Notes under the pieces: generated by a model
Told to the model about the DNA's origin: nothing
Database searches by the model: none
Seen by the model: only the letters and a program-made list of their open reading frames with translations
Position numbers and translations under genes: made by a program
Shown: piece by piece, positions 52,408 to 61,524 of the stretch
How the letters are laid out: every line of letters starts with the position of its first letter
Numbering within the stretch: the first letter of the stretch is position 1
Assembly: GCA_034435955.1 (NCBI GenBank)
Contig: DAOTWA010000007.1
Location: 12,724-76,723, forward strand
Origin: DAOTWA01 sp034435955
GTDB taxonomy: Bacteria > Chloroflexota > Anaerolineae > Anaerolineales > Anaerolineaceae
Reading direction: 5' to 3'
DNA length: 64,000 nucleotides

Positions 52408-53970
52408 TCAGGTTTTCCCCAGATACCGATCCATGACGGCTTCGGTTTGGGGCCTCTCGCGCCAGACCTGGTAGAGCAAGAACAGCGCGGTCAGCAGCGT
52501 CACGGCGAGGCCGGCGGCAAGGGCAGCAAAATATGGCGGGTCCGGGTGATTGGCCGGCACCTTGATGGCCAGGTTTACCGGCGTGGTGGGGAAACCTTTG
52601 AGTGCGGCTGAGACACGCCAGACCTGGAAATGGCTCCACAACTCCAATCCCATCGGCAAAACCGGCATCAGCAAGGACCAGCGGGCCGGGTACTCCTGGA
52701 CGTGGTTATCGATGAAATCCTGGAAGTAGATCGCAGCCAGCACCAACAAGATGACAAATGGCAGGCTGATCACCCGCGCGCTGACGCGTTCGCTGGTCAA
52801 AAGAGGGATGGGCAGGATCTTAATCATCCAGCCCCACAGGGGACCGATGGCCAGCACGGCCATCACGGTCACAGGGGCGAGCAGGCGAGCGCGGCCATCA
52901 GGGTTGTGCAAATCATGCAACCAGCCACCCAGGCCGAATATGAGCAGGAAGGCCAGGCCAATCAGTCCGATGTACAGGTCCAGCTCCCACCAACCCAGCG
53001 AGTTGTACTGCATGCGCACTTCCAAGGCATCCGTAGCCGGTTGGACGGTGACCATGGATTGAAGGAGATTCAAAAGCGATGGGTAGCCAGATATAAACGA
53101 GGTGTCGAAATGACCCAATTCCAGGGCGGGCGGCAGCAAGCGCACCAGGCTGAGCAGCCCGGTGAAGAATCCAACCTTGATCACCGTCACTAGCGTCTTC
53201 CAGTTGAAAAGGCCGACCAGGGCCAGTAAAAGCAGACACCAAACCAATTGGTGATAAGCTCCCTGGAGGAGGAGGAAGAACAATAACCCCGAGAAGACCG
53301 CCACGAAGCGCCAGCTTGAACGGCCTTCTGCCAGCAGGAGAAGCAAACCAACAATCCAGGGGAAAAGGAAGTAACCGACCCAGTTCTCATGGCCCACACT
53401 CAGGTGGGCGGTGATGTGGCCATTGAAATTGAAAAGCAGGAAAAGGGGCGTCACGGCCAGGGCCGAGAGCTTATAACGGCGGGCGATCCACAATAAACCA
53501 AGCGCGCCCAATGTATAAAGCAGCAGGGTATTGAACAGGAAGAACTGTCCGACGTCCAGGAATAGCAGCAGCAACATTTGGGGCGAGATCATGACGTCAG
53601 GTATAGCCAGGTAACGGTCGGTGACGCCGCGCAGCGCCGAGCTGTCCGTCATGTGGAGGGGCAGTTCCCCCTGACGGAGAGAGTTACCGACGAAGGCCAC
53701 GCGCGGCGCGGTCACTTCCGCCCAATCGTGCCAGTTGAAGTTAATGTTTCCCCAATTGAAAAACGCTCCCCAAAAGTAGACGCCCGCGCCGAAGAGCGCC
53801 AGAAACCAGATGTAAAATACCCAACGCGCTCTCGGTCGCGGCTCGCGCACGAAGAGAGCCTCGAACCAATCTGGTATGTCACGGATTAGTCGGCGGAGCC
53901 ACTTTTGAATCTGGGAGCTCAGGCGTGCGAGTCCTCGCTTAATGGCAACCAAGTTGCGTTTGAAGTTCAT
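52408..53970 (-). CDS. Polytopic membrane protein of unknown function
   Basis: 520 residues, about 10-11 membrane segments after a basic N-terminal region of about 45 residues. Residues about 70-115 form an extracytoplasmic loop with WHDWAEVTAPRVAFVGNSLR. Layout and the presence of a soluble loop near segment 1 resemble YfhO-type or GT-C glycosyltransferase membrane proteins, but no diagnostic motif was found. ATG at 53970 is preferred to the adjacent TTG. It is 25 nt upstream of the serine protease gene on the same strand, so the two may be co-expressed. Confidence 0.6.
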   Translation of the reverse strand: MNFKRNLVAIKRGLARLSSQIQKWLRRLIRDIPDWFEALFVREPRPRARWVFYIWFLALFGAGVYFWGAFFNWGNINFNWHDWAEVTAPRVAFVGNSLRQGELPLHMTDSSALRGVTDRYLAIPDVMISPQMLLLLFLDVGQFFLFNTLLLYTLGALGLLWIARRYKLSALAVTPLFLLFNFNGHITAHLSVGHENWVGYFLFPWIVGLLLLLAEGRSSWRFVAVFSGLLFFLLLQGAYHQLVWCLLLLALVGLFNWKTLVTVIKVGFFTGLLSLVRLLPPALELGHFDTSFISGYPSLLNLLQSMVTVQPATDALEVRMQYNSLGWWELDLYIGLIGLAFLLIFGLGGWLHDLHNPDGRARLLAPVTVMAVLAIGPLWGWMIKILPIPLLTSERVSARVISLPFVILLVLAAIYFQDFIDNHVQEYPARWSLLMPVLPMGLELWSHFQVWRVSAALKGFPTTPVNLAIKVPANHPDPPYFAALAAGLAVTLLTALFLLYQVWRERPQTEAVMDRYLGKT

Positions 53971-54104
53971 CAACAGACCTGAAGATGTAAGATATACTAA
54001 GTTTAGGGCTGCGATTGTGAAAAGTCAACCGTTTCTCAGGTTGGGCTGAGCGAAAAAATGTCTGCAAACAATTGCTTTTATAATATTTAGGCCACGATTT
54101 CGCA

Positions 54105-54887
54105 ATGATATTCCCGATGCGTACTGGCAGCGAGTCGATGTCACCCCGTTACCCTGTACCGATTGCGGCTATCGCATTGGTAATGTATGCGGCATTATCT
54201 GGCCGCCGACGGTCTTTCCGTGGCGACGCGCTGATGTTGACCGCTCACAGACGCCCGGCAATATTGGTGGAAGGAATAGAACATCTCTCAGGCGCTGGCC
54301 CTCACCTGCTGACAGTCAACCACTATTCGCGGCCGGGATTGGGCGTCTGGTGGCCGGCGTTGGGCATCAGCGCCGCGGCGCCAGTCGAGCTGCATTGGCT
54401 GATGACCGCCGCATGGACTTTCCCGGATTTCTGGCGGGATCGTTTCTTGCGTCCGATGACGCGCTGGGCCTTCAAACGCGTCGCCGACGTGTATGGCTTC
54501 ACTACCACACCGCCGATGCCGCCTGATCCGCGGGAAACCATCGAGCGCGGGCTGGCCGTGCGGCGCGTGGTGAGCTTCATGCGCAGCCATCCGGATGCCT
54601 GGCTGGCGTTTGCACCCGAGGGCCGCGATCATCCCGGCGCACGCCTGGGACAACCGCCGAGGGGGGTAGGGCGGTTAGTACAGGTATTGAGTCGGTTTGG
54701 ACTGGCGATCGTGCCGATCGGCGCTTATGAACAAGGCGGCACACTTTGCCTGAGGTTCGGGCCGGCTTACCGGCTTGATTGGGATGAACAGACGGATGGG
54801 GATCGAATGGATGCGTTGATATCGCAGCAAGTCATGATGCGCATAGCCAATTTATTGCCCATCGAAATGCGCGGTATTTATACATAG
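54105..54887 (+). CDS. PlsC-like acyltransferase, atypical
   Basis: 260 residues. ILVEGIEHLSGAGPHLLTVN followed by HYSRPGL corresponds to acyltransferase block I, though the Asp of HX4D is Gly here. AWLAFAPEGRDHPG corresponds to block III (EGTR-type) and FGLAIVPIGAY to block IV. So it belongs to the PlsC fold, but catalytic competence is doubtful. The start is ATG 54105 with a TATAAT at 54079-54084 about 20 nt upstream. A single N-terminal hydrophobic segment (VPIAAIALVMYAAL) suggests membrane association. Confidence 0.65.
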   Translation: MIFPMRTGSESMSPRYPVPIAAIALVMYAALSGRRRSFRGDALMLTAHRRPAILVEGIEHLSGAGPHLLTVNHYSRPGLGVWWPALGISAAAPVELHWLMTAAWTFPDFWRDRFLRPMTRWAFKRVADVYGFTTTPPMPPDPRETIERGLAVRRVVSFMRSHPDAWLAFAPEGRDHPGARLGQPPRGVGRLVQVLSRFGLAIVPIGAYEQGGTLCLRFGPAYRLDWDEQTDGDRMDALISQQVMMRIANLLPIEMRGIYT

Positions 54888-54942
54888 AGAAGTGGATCAG
54901 CATTTATCGACATTTGGCTGCCGGCGGCGGTTTCGTCCCGAC

Positions 54943-56136
54943 TCACGCAGGCAGGCGGCCTTTCAACTGGCCGGGATCGAATGGACCCGGCTCGGCGATC
55001 AACGCGCGGGCGTTATCCACCTGGCCCCAAACATTCCAAAGAAGCACGCCGCGAACGCGCCCACCCTGAAGGTAGTAGACCACTCCCTTTTTATACGGTT
55101 CTATCCAATCCGAGAAGGTCTGATAATCGCTGTGCAGCTCGCCGACAGCTTCGTAGCCCAAATCGAAGAGATCTGAGTAGAAATACGGCAGGGTGTTGTA
55201 AACAGCTTTACCGCCGGCCATGGCTTCACCTGCCACATTTCCCGAAGAGTTGGCCATGTCTTCATGCTCAACGCGGATACGCTTGTCCAAAGCGGCGTTG
55301 TAAAAGGCGGCCAGGTCGCCAGCCGCGTATACGTCGGGATGACCGGTACGCATGCTCTGGTCCACCACGACGCCGTTGGCGACCTCCAGGCCAACCGATT
55401 CGGCCAGTTGTGTGTTCGGAGTTACCCCCAGGCCGGCCACGACACCGTCCACGCGAATCTCTCGGCGGGCGTGCGTACGGACGTCCTCCAGGGAGGCTAC
55501 CAGTTCGCTACCCTGTCTTTCCAGGCCGGCAATCACGCAGTTGGGGATTACGGTGATCCCCTTTTCCGTATAAAAATCGTTCAGGAATTGTGACAGGTCA
55601 TGGGGAAAAACGCGCGCACTAATGCCGGCTTCTGGGAAAACCATGGTGACCTGTTTACCGTTATGGGCCAACGCCGCAGCGATTTCAGAGCCTATAAAAC
55701 CGCCGCCGACCACCAGAAAGCGGTTGGCATGACCGCTCAACTCCTGCAGGCGTTTGTAATCATCCAGTGTGCGGAAATAGATGATCTCGTCGCCGCCGAA
55801 AGGAAACCGCCGCGGCGAGCTGCCGGTGGCGAGGAGCACCTTCTCATAACGATATTCCTGACCCTGATCATCAACCGCTATCTTCTTGCCCAGATCGAGT
55901 TCAGTGACGGTACGTCCTAAATGAAGACCGACGTTGAACTGTTCAGTTCCACGCCAGATTTTGTCGAAAGATTTGCCAAACCACAATCCTTTGGAGAGCG
56001 GGGGGCGATTGTAAGGCGGGTAATGATCCGCGCTTACAATACCGATGGTCCCATTGGCGTCGAGTTTACGAATGCCGCGTACGGCTGCATCGGCGGTCAT
56101 TCCACCGCCAATGATCAAGTACGTGTAATGCGGCAT
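54943..56136 (-). CDS. AIF-type FAD-dependent NAD(P)H oxidoreductase
   Basis: 397 residues. LIIGGGMTADAAVRGIRKLD is the FAD-binding loop, PPYNRPPLSKGLWFG is typical of ferredoxin/rubredoxin reductase-like proteins, VLLATGSSPRRFPF and FLVVGGGFIGSEIAAAL the NAD-binding part, and DVYAAGDLAAF the second FAD contact. C-terminal domain has AVYNTLPYFYSDLFDLGYEA, common to the AIF/ferredoxin reductase branch. The electron partner is not encoded nearby. SD AGGAGG before ATG 56136. Confidence 0.9.
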   Translation of the reverse strand: MPHYTYLIIGGGMTADAAVRGIRKLDANGTIGIVSADHYPPYNRPPLSKGLWFGKSFDKIWRGTEQFNVGLHLGRTVTELDLGKKIAVDDQGQEYRYEKVLLATGSSPRRFPFGGDEIIYFRTLDDYKRLQELSGHANRFLVVGGGFIGSEIAAALAHNGKQVTMVFPEAGISARVFPHDLSQFLNDFYTEKGITVIPNCVIAGLERQGSELVASLEDVRTHARREIRVDGVVAGLGVTPNTQLAESVGLEVANGVVVDQSMRTGHPDVYAAGDLAAFYNAALDKRIRVEHEDMANSSGNVAGEAMAGGKAVYNTLPYFYSDLFDLGYEAVGELHSDYQTFSDWIEPYKKGVVYYLQGGRVRGVLLWNVWGQVDNARALIAEPGPFDPGQLKGRLPA

Positions 56137-56217
56137 GACAACCTCCTGTAATCGAACTGATTTCTGTTAATTGTATAACTAATATCATAAATATTCAAGC
56201 CGTGCCCGGACGCCGCG

Positions 56218-57072
56218 TCACCCGGCATTCCCTGACCGATCTGGTGGATGGGCGAACAAGCCAGCGCCCAGTTCGACCGAGCGTTCGTAGGCGGCCCAAA
56301 TAGCCCGGCTCAGGGCGGTACGCATACCGGCTTTCTCAAGGTAATACAGCGCTGCAGCGCTTGTCCCGCCTGGCGAAGTCACCTGATTGCGCAGTGCGGC
56401 GGGGTGGGCCTTGTTCTTCTGGTAGAAGCCGACTGAGCCCAGGATGGTTTTCACCACGAGCTGTTCGGCGATACGCCGCGGCAGTCCCAGGTGCACACCG
56501 GCGTCGATCATGGCTTCCATGAAAAGGAACACGTAGGCCGGCCCGGTGCCGGAGAGGGCGGTGGCCATGTCGAGGTAATTCTCTTCCTCGACGAAAATTT
56601 CCTCGCCCAGGGCAGCCAGGATGCGGCGCGCCAGCTCGCGGTGCCCGGCGCTCAAGTCGGACGGCGCGGTCCATACGGTGATACCCTCGCCGATTTGCGC
56701 CGGCGTGTTGGGCATGGCGCGCACCACGCTGGGGTGGTTCAATCCGCGGGAAATGTTTTCGATCGTGGCGCCGGCGACGATCGACAGCACCAGAGCATGG
56801 GGCTGAATGGCGCCGTTCAGCCCACGCAGGACGCGCTCTAACCTTTGCGGCTTGACCGAAAGGACTACGACATCGGCCTGGCGGGCGGCTTCGGCGTTAT
56901 CGGTGAATGGCACCACGCCAAAGCGCTGGCGAAGCTCTTCGCCGCGCTCGGGACGCGGCCCCGAAGCCAAAAGCTGACTCGGAGCGGCTAACTTCTGACG
57001 CAACAAGCCAGCGATCATCGCCTCTGCCATTACGCCCGAGCCAATGAATGCGAATTTTGTCTTCTCTTCCAT
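56218..57072 (-). CDS. proC: Pyrroline-5-carboxylate reductase
   Basis: 284 residues; last step of proline synthesis, NAD(P)H-dependent. FAFIGSGVMAEAMIAGLL is the Rossmann loop, VVLSVKPQRLERVL and VVRAMPNTPAQIGEGITVW the centre, ALSGTGPAYVFLFMEAMIDA and NQVTSPGGTSAAALYYLE the substrate-binding C-terminal. The order and length are standard. Start ATG 57072 after AGGTGAAAGATGGAAG. Downstream of an rRNA-type methyltransferase gene with a short gap. Confidence 0.95.
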   Translation of the reverse strand: MEEKTKFAFIGSGVMAEAMIAGLLRQKLAAPSQLLASGPRPERGEELRQRFGVVPFTDNAEAARQADVVVLSVKPQRLERVLRGLNGAIQPHALVLSIVAGATIENISRGLNHPSVVRAMPNTPAQIGEGITVWTAPSDLSAGHRELARRILAALGEEIFVEEENYLDMATALSGTGPAYVFLFMEAMIDAGVHLGLPRRIAEQLVVKTILGSVGFYQKNKAHPAALRNQVTSPGGTSAAALYYLEKAGMRTALSRAIWAAYERSVELGAGLFAHPPDRSGNAG

Positions 57073-57092
57073 CTTTCACCTCAGGGGGGGTT

Positions 57093-58019
57093 TTATTTAC
57101 CGCGGGCTGGTTGTTCCGCCGACCAACGCGCGTATACAGCCGTAGATATCATCCGCCCTGCGCCGTGCTCGACCAGCGCCAGCTCACCAGCCTCGATCAA
57201 GCCGCCAGCACCAGAAGTCATTTCCGCAATTGCCTGATAGAGGGTTACGGCTGAGGCTTTGACGGCGTAAGCGGTGAGGACGATGAACAAAGGCTGTGGC
57301 GAGAGTAGCTTACGACACTCTTCCAGCAATTGGGGAAGCAAGCGGTAAAATTCCCACACTTCACCTTTTGGGCCGCGGCCAAACTTGGGTGGATCAAGGA
57401 TCAGGCCGTCATAGCTCGCGCCGCGGCGGACCTCGCGGGCGACGAATTTGAGCGCATCATCCAGGATATAGCGGACAGGGCGTTCACCCAACCCGGAAAA
57501 TATCTGGTTCTCGCGGGCCCAGGTGATGGCTTTACGCGAGGCGTCCACGTGGGTGACATGCGCGCCAGCGCTTGCGGCTGCCAGACTAGCCAGACCGGTG
57601 TAGCCAAACAGGTTGAGCACGCGCACTGATCGATGGGCGGATTGAATCAGCTCGTGGATCCAATCCCAGTGGGCGGCCTGCTCGGGGAAAACGCCCAGAT
57701 GACGTGACGATGAGGTCTGTGCGTAAAACTTCAGATGCTTATAAGCCATCGGCCAACGGGTTTCCATCGGAGAACGCACCAGCCAACGCCCGCCGGATTC
57801 TTCGCCAGACGATTGATAGACAGCGTGTGCTGCGTCCCACACATCAGCGGACAAGGATGGCTGCCAGACGGCCTCCGCCTCAGGCCGCACCAGGCGGTAA
57901 GGTCCGAAACGCTCTAATTTCAGGCCGCCCCCGCTGTCCAGCAGCTCGTAGTCCTGCCACGCGGGCGCGGTGAGCACCCGAATGGCCGGCATGGCGAGAT
58001 GAGATAAGCTAGCGCACAT
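57093..58019 (-). CDS. RlmI/RlmK-like SAM-dependent methyltransferase
   Basis: 308 residues. RVLNLFGYTGLASLAAASAG is the SAM loop, VTHVDASRKAITWARENQIF the acidic loop, and GLILDPPKFGRGPKGEVWEF holds the DPPKF motif characteristic of RlmI-type 23S rRNA methyltransferases. The N-terminal about 100 residues have LKLERFGPYRLVRPEAEAVW, similar to this family. The target base is not deducible. An in-frame ATG at 57992 (MPAIRVLTAP) is an alternative start with no clear ribosome site for either. It is followed by proC in the same direction. Confidence 0.85.
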   Translation of the reverse strand: MCASLSHLAMPAIRVLTAPAWQDYELLDSGGGLKLERFGPYRLVRPEAEAVWQPSLSADVWDAAHAVYQSSGEESGGRWLVRSPMETRWPMAYKHLKFYAQTSSSRHLGVFPEQAAHWDWIHELIQSAHRSVRVLNLFGYTGLASLAAASAGAHVTHVDASRKAITWARENQIFSGLGERPVRYILDDALKFVAREVRRGASYDGLILDPPKFGRGPKGEVWEFYRLLPQLLEECRKLLSPQPLFIVLTAYAVKASAVTLYQAIAEMTSGAGGLIEAGELALVEHGAGRMISTAVYARWSAEQPARGK

Positions 58020-58275
58020 TCTGGTAAAGAGTATACCAATGATTTCTCCTGGAGATTTGATTTCCAGGCCGGGACAGGTACTCTTTATATGCCCGGTCTT
58101 TGGCTAAGGGGAGCGTTTTGGAAGTGCAGGTTTGCGGCTCATATCTGATATACTGGCCACAGCGCAAAGGGCATTGGCTGGCACGATCCAGGCAAAACGT
58201 GGGCCATTATGGGCCCGATGGCTCGAATGCGAAACGTCTTATGACAGAAGAGCGTTTCAAGGAAACTGAGAACTG

Positions 58276-58905
58276 ATGGACGCGTCGTCGAAACCTGTCA
58301 GGGGGGTACAGACCTGCGTGGTCATTACCGCGGCGGCAATGCTGCTGGTTTTGATCGTGGGCCTGGTGCTGGCCGGTGCAGGCGCATACCTGGTGGTCGC
58401 CGATCCGCTGGTCAAGGCGGATGCCGTAGCCGTGCTCTCTGGGGGTGGAACGGAGCGCATCCAGACGGCGGCTGATTTCTTCGAACGGAATCTGGCGGAC
58501 TGGTTTGTCTTCACCGAGACCGGCCTGGGCATTCCCAACAACCAGAAGACGGCCAGCGATTGGAACAAGATCAACGCTCTTAAGCAAGGCGTTCCCCTGG
58601 AGGCGATCTTGTTCACTGAAGGAGAGGCGAGCAGCACGGCCGACGAAGCTCGCGCGTTGCGCGCGATGGCAGAAAGGCGCCATTGGTCGGCGATCATCGT
58701 AGTGACCGACCCTTACCATACGCGCCGCACGCGACTGATTTTCCGGCGGGAATTCCGCGCGTCAGGAGTGAACGTAATTGTCCGACCAGCGGCGGGTTCG
58801 TGGTATCACGCGTCTACCTGGTGGCTTCACCCTGCCGGCTGGCGTGAAACAGGTCTGGAATATGCGAAGCTGATCTACATGTATCTGGGGAGAGAGAGTG
58901 ATTAA
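58276..58905 (+). CDS. YdcF/SanA-like DUF218 protein
   Basis: 209 residues with one membrane segment (about 18-42) and a DUF218 domain: KADAVAVLSGGGTERIQTAA, then FTEGEASSTADEARALRAM with the conserved Glu/Thr-Glu pair, and IIVVTDPYHTRRTRLIFRRE with the DPYHxxR signature. Family members act on envelope carriers or glycans. Start ATG 58276 with AAGGA nearby. Convergent with the cold-shock gene, separated by a terminator. Confidence 0.88.
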   Translation: MDASSKPVRGVQTCVVITAAAMLLVLIVGLVLAGAGAYLVVADPLVKADAVAVLSGGGTERIQTAADFFERNLADWFVFTETGLGIPNNQKTASDWNKINALKQGVPLEAILFTEGEASSTADEARALRAMAERRHWSAIIVVTDPYHTRRTRLIFRREFRASGVNVIVRPAAGSWYHASTWWLHPAGWRETGLEYAKLIYMYLGRESD

Positions 58906-58911
58906 AAAGGG

Positions 58912-58935
58912 ATAGAGCCGCTCATGCGGCTCTAT
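58912..58935 (-). terminator. Terminator of the cold-shock gene
   Basis: ATAGAGCCGC / GCGGCTCTAT with a 4-nt loop. Read on the minus strand the stem is followed by CCCTTTTT, fitting the cold-shock mRNA end. Confidence 0.88.
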
Positions 58936-58966
58936 CGGATGGGTTCGTTGGAATTTCGATCTCTGG

Positions 58967-59182
58967 TTATTGGACTTCCACTACGTTGGCGGCCTGCAGA
59001 CCTTTGGGACCCTGCTCGATGGAAAATTCCACCTTCTGGCCTTCCTTCAGTCGGCGATAGCCATCCATCTGGATCGCGCTGAAGTGGACGAAGACATCTT
59101 CGCCGCCATCATCGCGACCGATGAAACCATACCCTTTGGTGGCATTGAACCACTTCACGGTCCCAATATAACGATCAGACAT
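58967..59182 (-). CDS. Cold-shock domain protein
   Basis: 71 residues, a single CSD. RYIGTVKWFNATKGYGFIGR contains RNP1 (KGYGFI), followed by DVFVHFSAI (RNP2). Binds single-stranded nucleic acid as an RNA chaperone. A promoter with 17-bp spacing lies at 59296-59324, giving a leader of about 110 nt, comparable with cold-shock genes that use leader structure. Named only as Csp-type because paralogues cannot be distinguished. Confidence 0.97.
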   Translation of the reverse strand: MSDRYIGTVKWFNATKGYGFIGRDDGGEDVFVHFSAIQMDGYRRLKEGQKVEFSIEQGPKGLQAANVVEVQ

Positions 59183-59295
59183 ACTTTTCTTTCTCCATAC
59201 TGGTTGAACAAAATTTTAACGCAGGCCTGCCAACCCATCGTACGGTTTCGTCTTGACGGACCAGCGATCGTTGGCTCCCGCGTCACGAGGATGAT

Positions 59296-59324
59296 AATGT
59301 ATCATGCCTCCTGCAGACTGTCAA
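59296..59324 (-). promoter_or_regulatory. Promoter of the cold-shock gene
   Basis: TTGACA (59324-59319), 17-nt spacer and TACATT (59301-59296) on the minus strand. The -35 is a perfect consensus; transcripts would begin near 59290. Confidence 0.8.
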
Positions 59325-59350
59325 GATGAAGATTAACGCGATGCTGCGAG

Positions 59351-59356
59351 TATAAT
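59351..59356 (+). promoter_or_regulatory. -10 element immediately before the TPR gene
   Basis: TATAAT at 59351-59356, seven bases before the GTG start. No good -35. If used, transcription would begin at or next to the start codon, so the mRNA would be leaderless. Confidence 0.5.
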
Positions 59357-59362
59357 CACGGT

Positions 59363-60784
59363 GTGAGAGCGATACGCGAGCGCGCCATCCTGCTGCGCGT
59401 TTTGATACCCCTTCTGGCTGCCATGGTGCTGAATCTGGCCCCACAAGCGCGCGGGTTTTCTCAGAATCTGCTTTGGGCGCGCGGCGCGCTGGCCGAGGGC
59501 AGAACCCGTCCGGCAGCAGCTTATCTGGCGGCTGCGGCGCGGATCAATCCATGGCGGTCTGATCTTTGGGAGAGGGCCGCACAAAACGCTCTGGCGGCCG
59601 GATTACCCGACGAGGCCATCGACGATCTGCGCCGGGCGAAAGCCTATGCGCCGCTTTCCGAGGAAGGTCGGGTTACATGGGGGGATGCGCTGATGGCCAA
59701 GGGCGATCGCAAGGGGGCGCTGCTTGCCTGGCAGGATGCGTTGACGTCCTATGGGCCACAGGCGGACCTATACCGGCGCATTGCCGAAGCGCAGCGCGCA
59801 GCTCTCGATTTCAACAGCCTGCGTGAGACCCTGGAGGCCTGGAACCGCCTGGCCCCAAACGACGCCCAGGTTCTCTATCAGCTTGGCTGCGTCCTGGCGG
59901 CCACTGAACCGGCGAAAGCCTTACCGCCGCTCATGCAGGCTCTTAGCCTGGATAGCGACCTGAACGCTTCCATCCGCAGGCTGCAGGAAGCGTTGAACGC
60001 AGGCCAGGTTATCGGCGATCCAGCCTATAGCTTCATGGCGGCCGGTCGCGCTTTGGGCAGCCTGGAGCAGTGGGATTTGGCCGCCGAGGCTTTCCGGCAT
60101 TCCATTATGCTGAAGCCCGACTATGGCGAAGCGCACGCATTCCTGGGCGAAGCCGAGCAGCATCTGGGGCAGGATGGCCTGGCCGAACTGCGCCGCGCCC
60201 AGGTGTTGAGTCCGGATTCCGTGTTGGTGATGGCGCTGCAGGCGCTGTATTGGGAGCGCAACGGCAAGGCCGAACAGGCGCTGGTCTACCTTCACGCCGC
60301 AGCCGACCATGAACCGGACAACCCGGTCTGGCAGGCGGAATTGGGGCGCACGTCAGCCGACCTGGGAGATATGGACGCGGCTTTGGGCTATTACCAACGC
60401 GCCGCCGAGCTGGCTCCCGACCTGCCGATCTATTGGCGCTCGCTGGCAGGTTTTTCCGTCACTTACAACTATCAGGTTCGAGATGTGGGCTTACCGGCAG
60501 CGCGCCAGGCTGTCGCGCTGGCGCCGGACGATCCAGCCGCGCTTGATTTGATGGGCCAAATCCTGCTCGTTTTAAATGATCCGGTCAGTGCGGAACGTTT
60601 CTTGCAGCGGGCGTTGGCACAGGATGCCCAATATGCGCCTGCTCACCTGCACCTGGGGATTGTCTTTCAGCAGCAGAACCAGGTCGAGCGAGCTCTGGAA
60701 GAATGGAACCTGGCCCGCCGGCTGGCCCCCGAGACTGCAGCGGGCGAGCAGGCGGCGCGCCTGCTGCAACGGTTTTCCCCTTGA
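59363..60784 (+). CDS. TPR-repeat protein
   Basis: 473 residues from GTG 59363. Residues about 8-25 form a signal or anchor segment (AILLRVLIPLLAAMVLNL). At least eight tetratricopeptide repeats follow, such as PDEAIDDLRRAKAYAPLSEE, WDLAAEAFRHSIMLKPDYGE, MDAALGYYQRAAELAPDLPI and VSAERFLQRALAQDAQYAPA. TPRs serve as protein-docking scaffolds. No catalytic domain. Upstream TATAAT (59351) suggests a near-leaderless message. Co-directional with the lipoprotein and mtaB downstream. Confidence 0.9.
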   Translation: MRAIRERAILLRVLIPLLAAMVLNLAPQARGFSQNLLWARGALAEGRTRPAAAYLAAAARINPWRSDLWERAAQNALAAGLPDEAIDDLRRAKAYAPLSEEGRVTWGDALMAKGDRKGALLAWQDALTSYGPQADLYRRIAEAQRAALDFNSLRETLEAWNRLAPNDAQVLYQLGCVLAATEPAKALPPLMQALSLDSDLNASIRRLQEALNAGQVIGDPAYSFMAAGRALGSLEQWDLAAEAFRHSIMLKPDYGEAHAFLGEAEQHLGQDGLAELRRAQVLSPDSVLVMALQALYWERNGKAEQALVYLHAAADHEPDNPVWQAELGRTSADLGDMDAALGYYQRAAELAPDLPIYWRSLAGFSVTYNYQVRDVGLPAARQAVALAPDDPAALDLMGQILLVLNDPVSAERFLQRALAQDAQYAPAHLHLGIVFQQQNQVERALEEWNLARRLAPETAAGEQAARLLQRFSP

Positions 60785-60863
60785 GGACCGCCGGTGTTAC
60801 AATTTCCGGTGTACTCCGGGAGGGAAACTGGCCACAACTCGGACGTTTTCAGGGAGAATGACG

Positions 60864-61520
60864 ATGGCTCATCCATTCCGTCTGATTGCGGTGGGATTGC
60901 TGTTGAGTATGACCGGCCTGGCCTGCGGAGTCTCACAGCTCACAAGCGGGCTGCCGACATCACCTTCCAGTCATTTACTCTTTCAAGACGATTTCTCGGA
61001 CTCATCCAGCGGCTGGAATACCTTGCAGAGCGAGGCCGGCGCGATTGAGTACACCGCCGAAGGGCTGCGCTTTCAGGTCAATCAGATGCGCTACGATCTG
61101 TGGTCGGTGCCATCCTTGCATCTGGGGGATGTCCACGTCGAGGTGGATGCAATCAAATCCGGCGGCCCGGATGACAACGATTTTGGCATCATTTGTCGTT
61201 ACAGCGATGAGAACCACTTTTACGCCCTGCTGGTCAGCAGCGACGGCTACTACGGCATCTCGAAGATGGAGAATGGCGAGCACAACCTGCTTGGCATGGA
61301 TGGCATGCGGCTCAGTGACGCGGTCAACAAGGGGACTGCCGCCAATCACCTGCGAGCCGATTGCGTCGGCGATACACTGACCCTGTATGCCAATGGGGTT
61401 AAGCTGTATGAAGTGAAGGATGCGAGCTATTCCAGTGGGGATGTGGGATTGATCGCCGGCAGCTTCGACCAGCCGGGGGTCGAGATCGTCTTTGATAATT
61501 TCATGGTGGCCAAACCTTAA
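60864..61520 (+). CDS. Jelly-roll (LamG/DUF1080-like) lipoprotein
   Basis: 218 residues with a lipoprotein signal (MTGLAC, Cys about 21) and then a jelly-roll pattern: LLFQDDFSDSSSGWNTLQSE, GDVHVEVDAIKSGGPDDNDF, GIICRYSDENHFYALLVSSD and the closing VEIVFDNFMVAKP. Such folds bind or cut carbohydrates but no catalytic motif is evident. ATG at 60864 is preferred for its AGGGAGA spacing; 60858 also fits. It is between the TPR gene and mtaB. Confidence 0.8.
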   Translation: MAHPFRLIAVGLLLSMTGLACGVSQLTSGLPTSPSSHLLFQDDFSDSSSGWNTLQSEAGAIEYTAEGLRFQVNQMRYDLWSVPSLHLGDVHVEVDAIKSGGPDDNDFGIICRYSDENHFYALLVSSDGYYGISKMENGEHNLLGMDGMRLSDAVNKGTAANHLRADCVGDTLTLYANGVKLYEVKDASYSSGDVGLIAGSFDQPGVEIVFDNFMVAKP

Positions 61521-61524
61521 CCGT

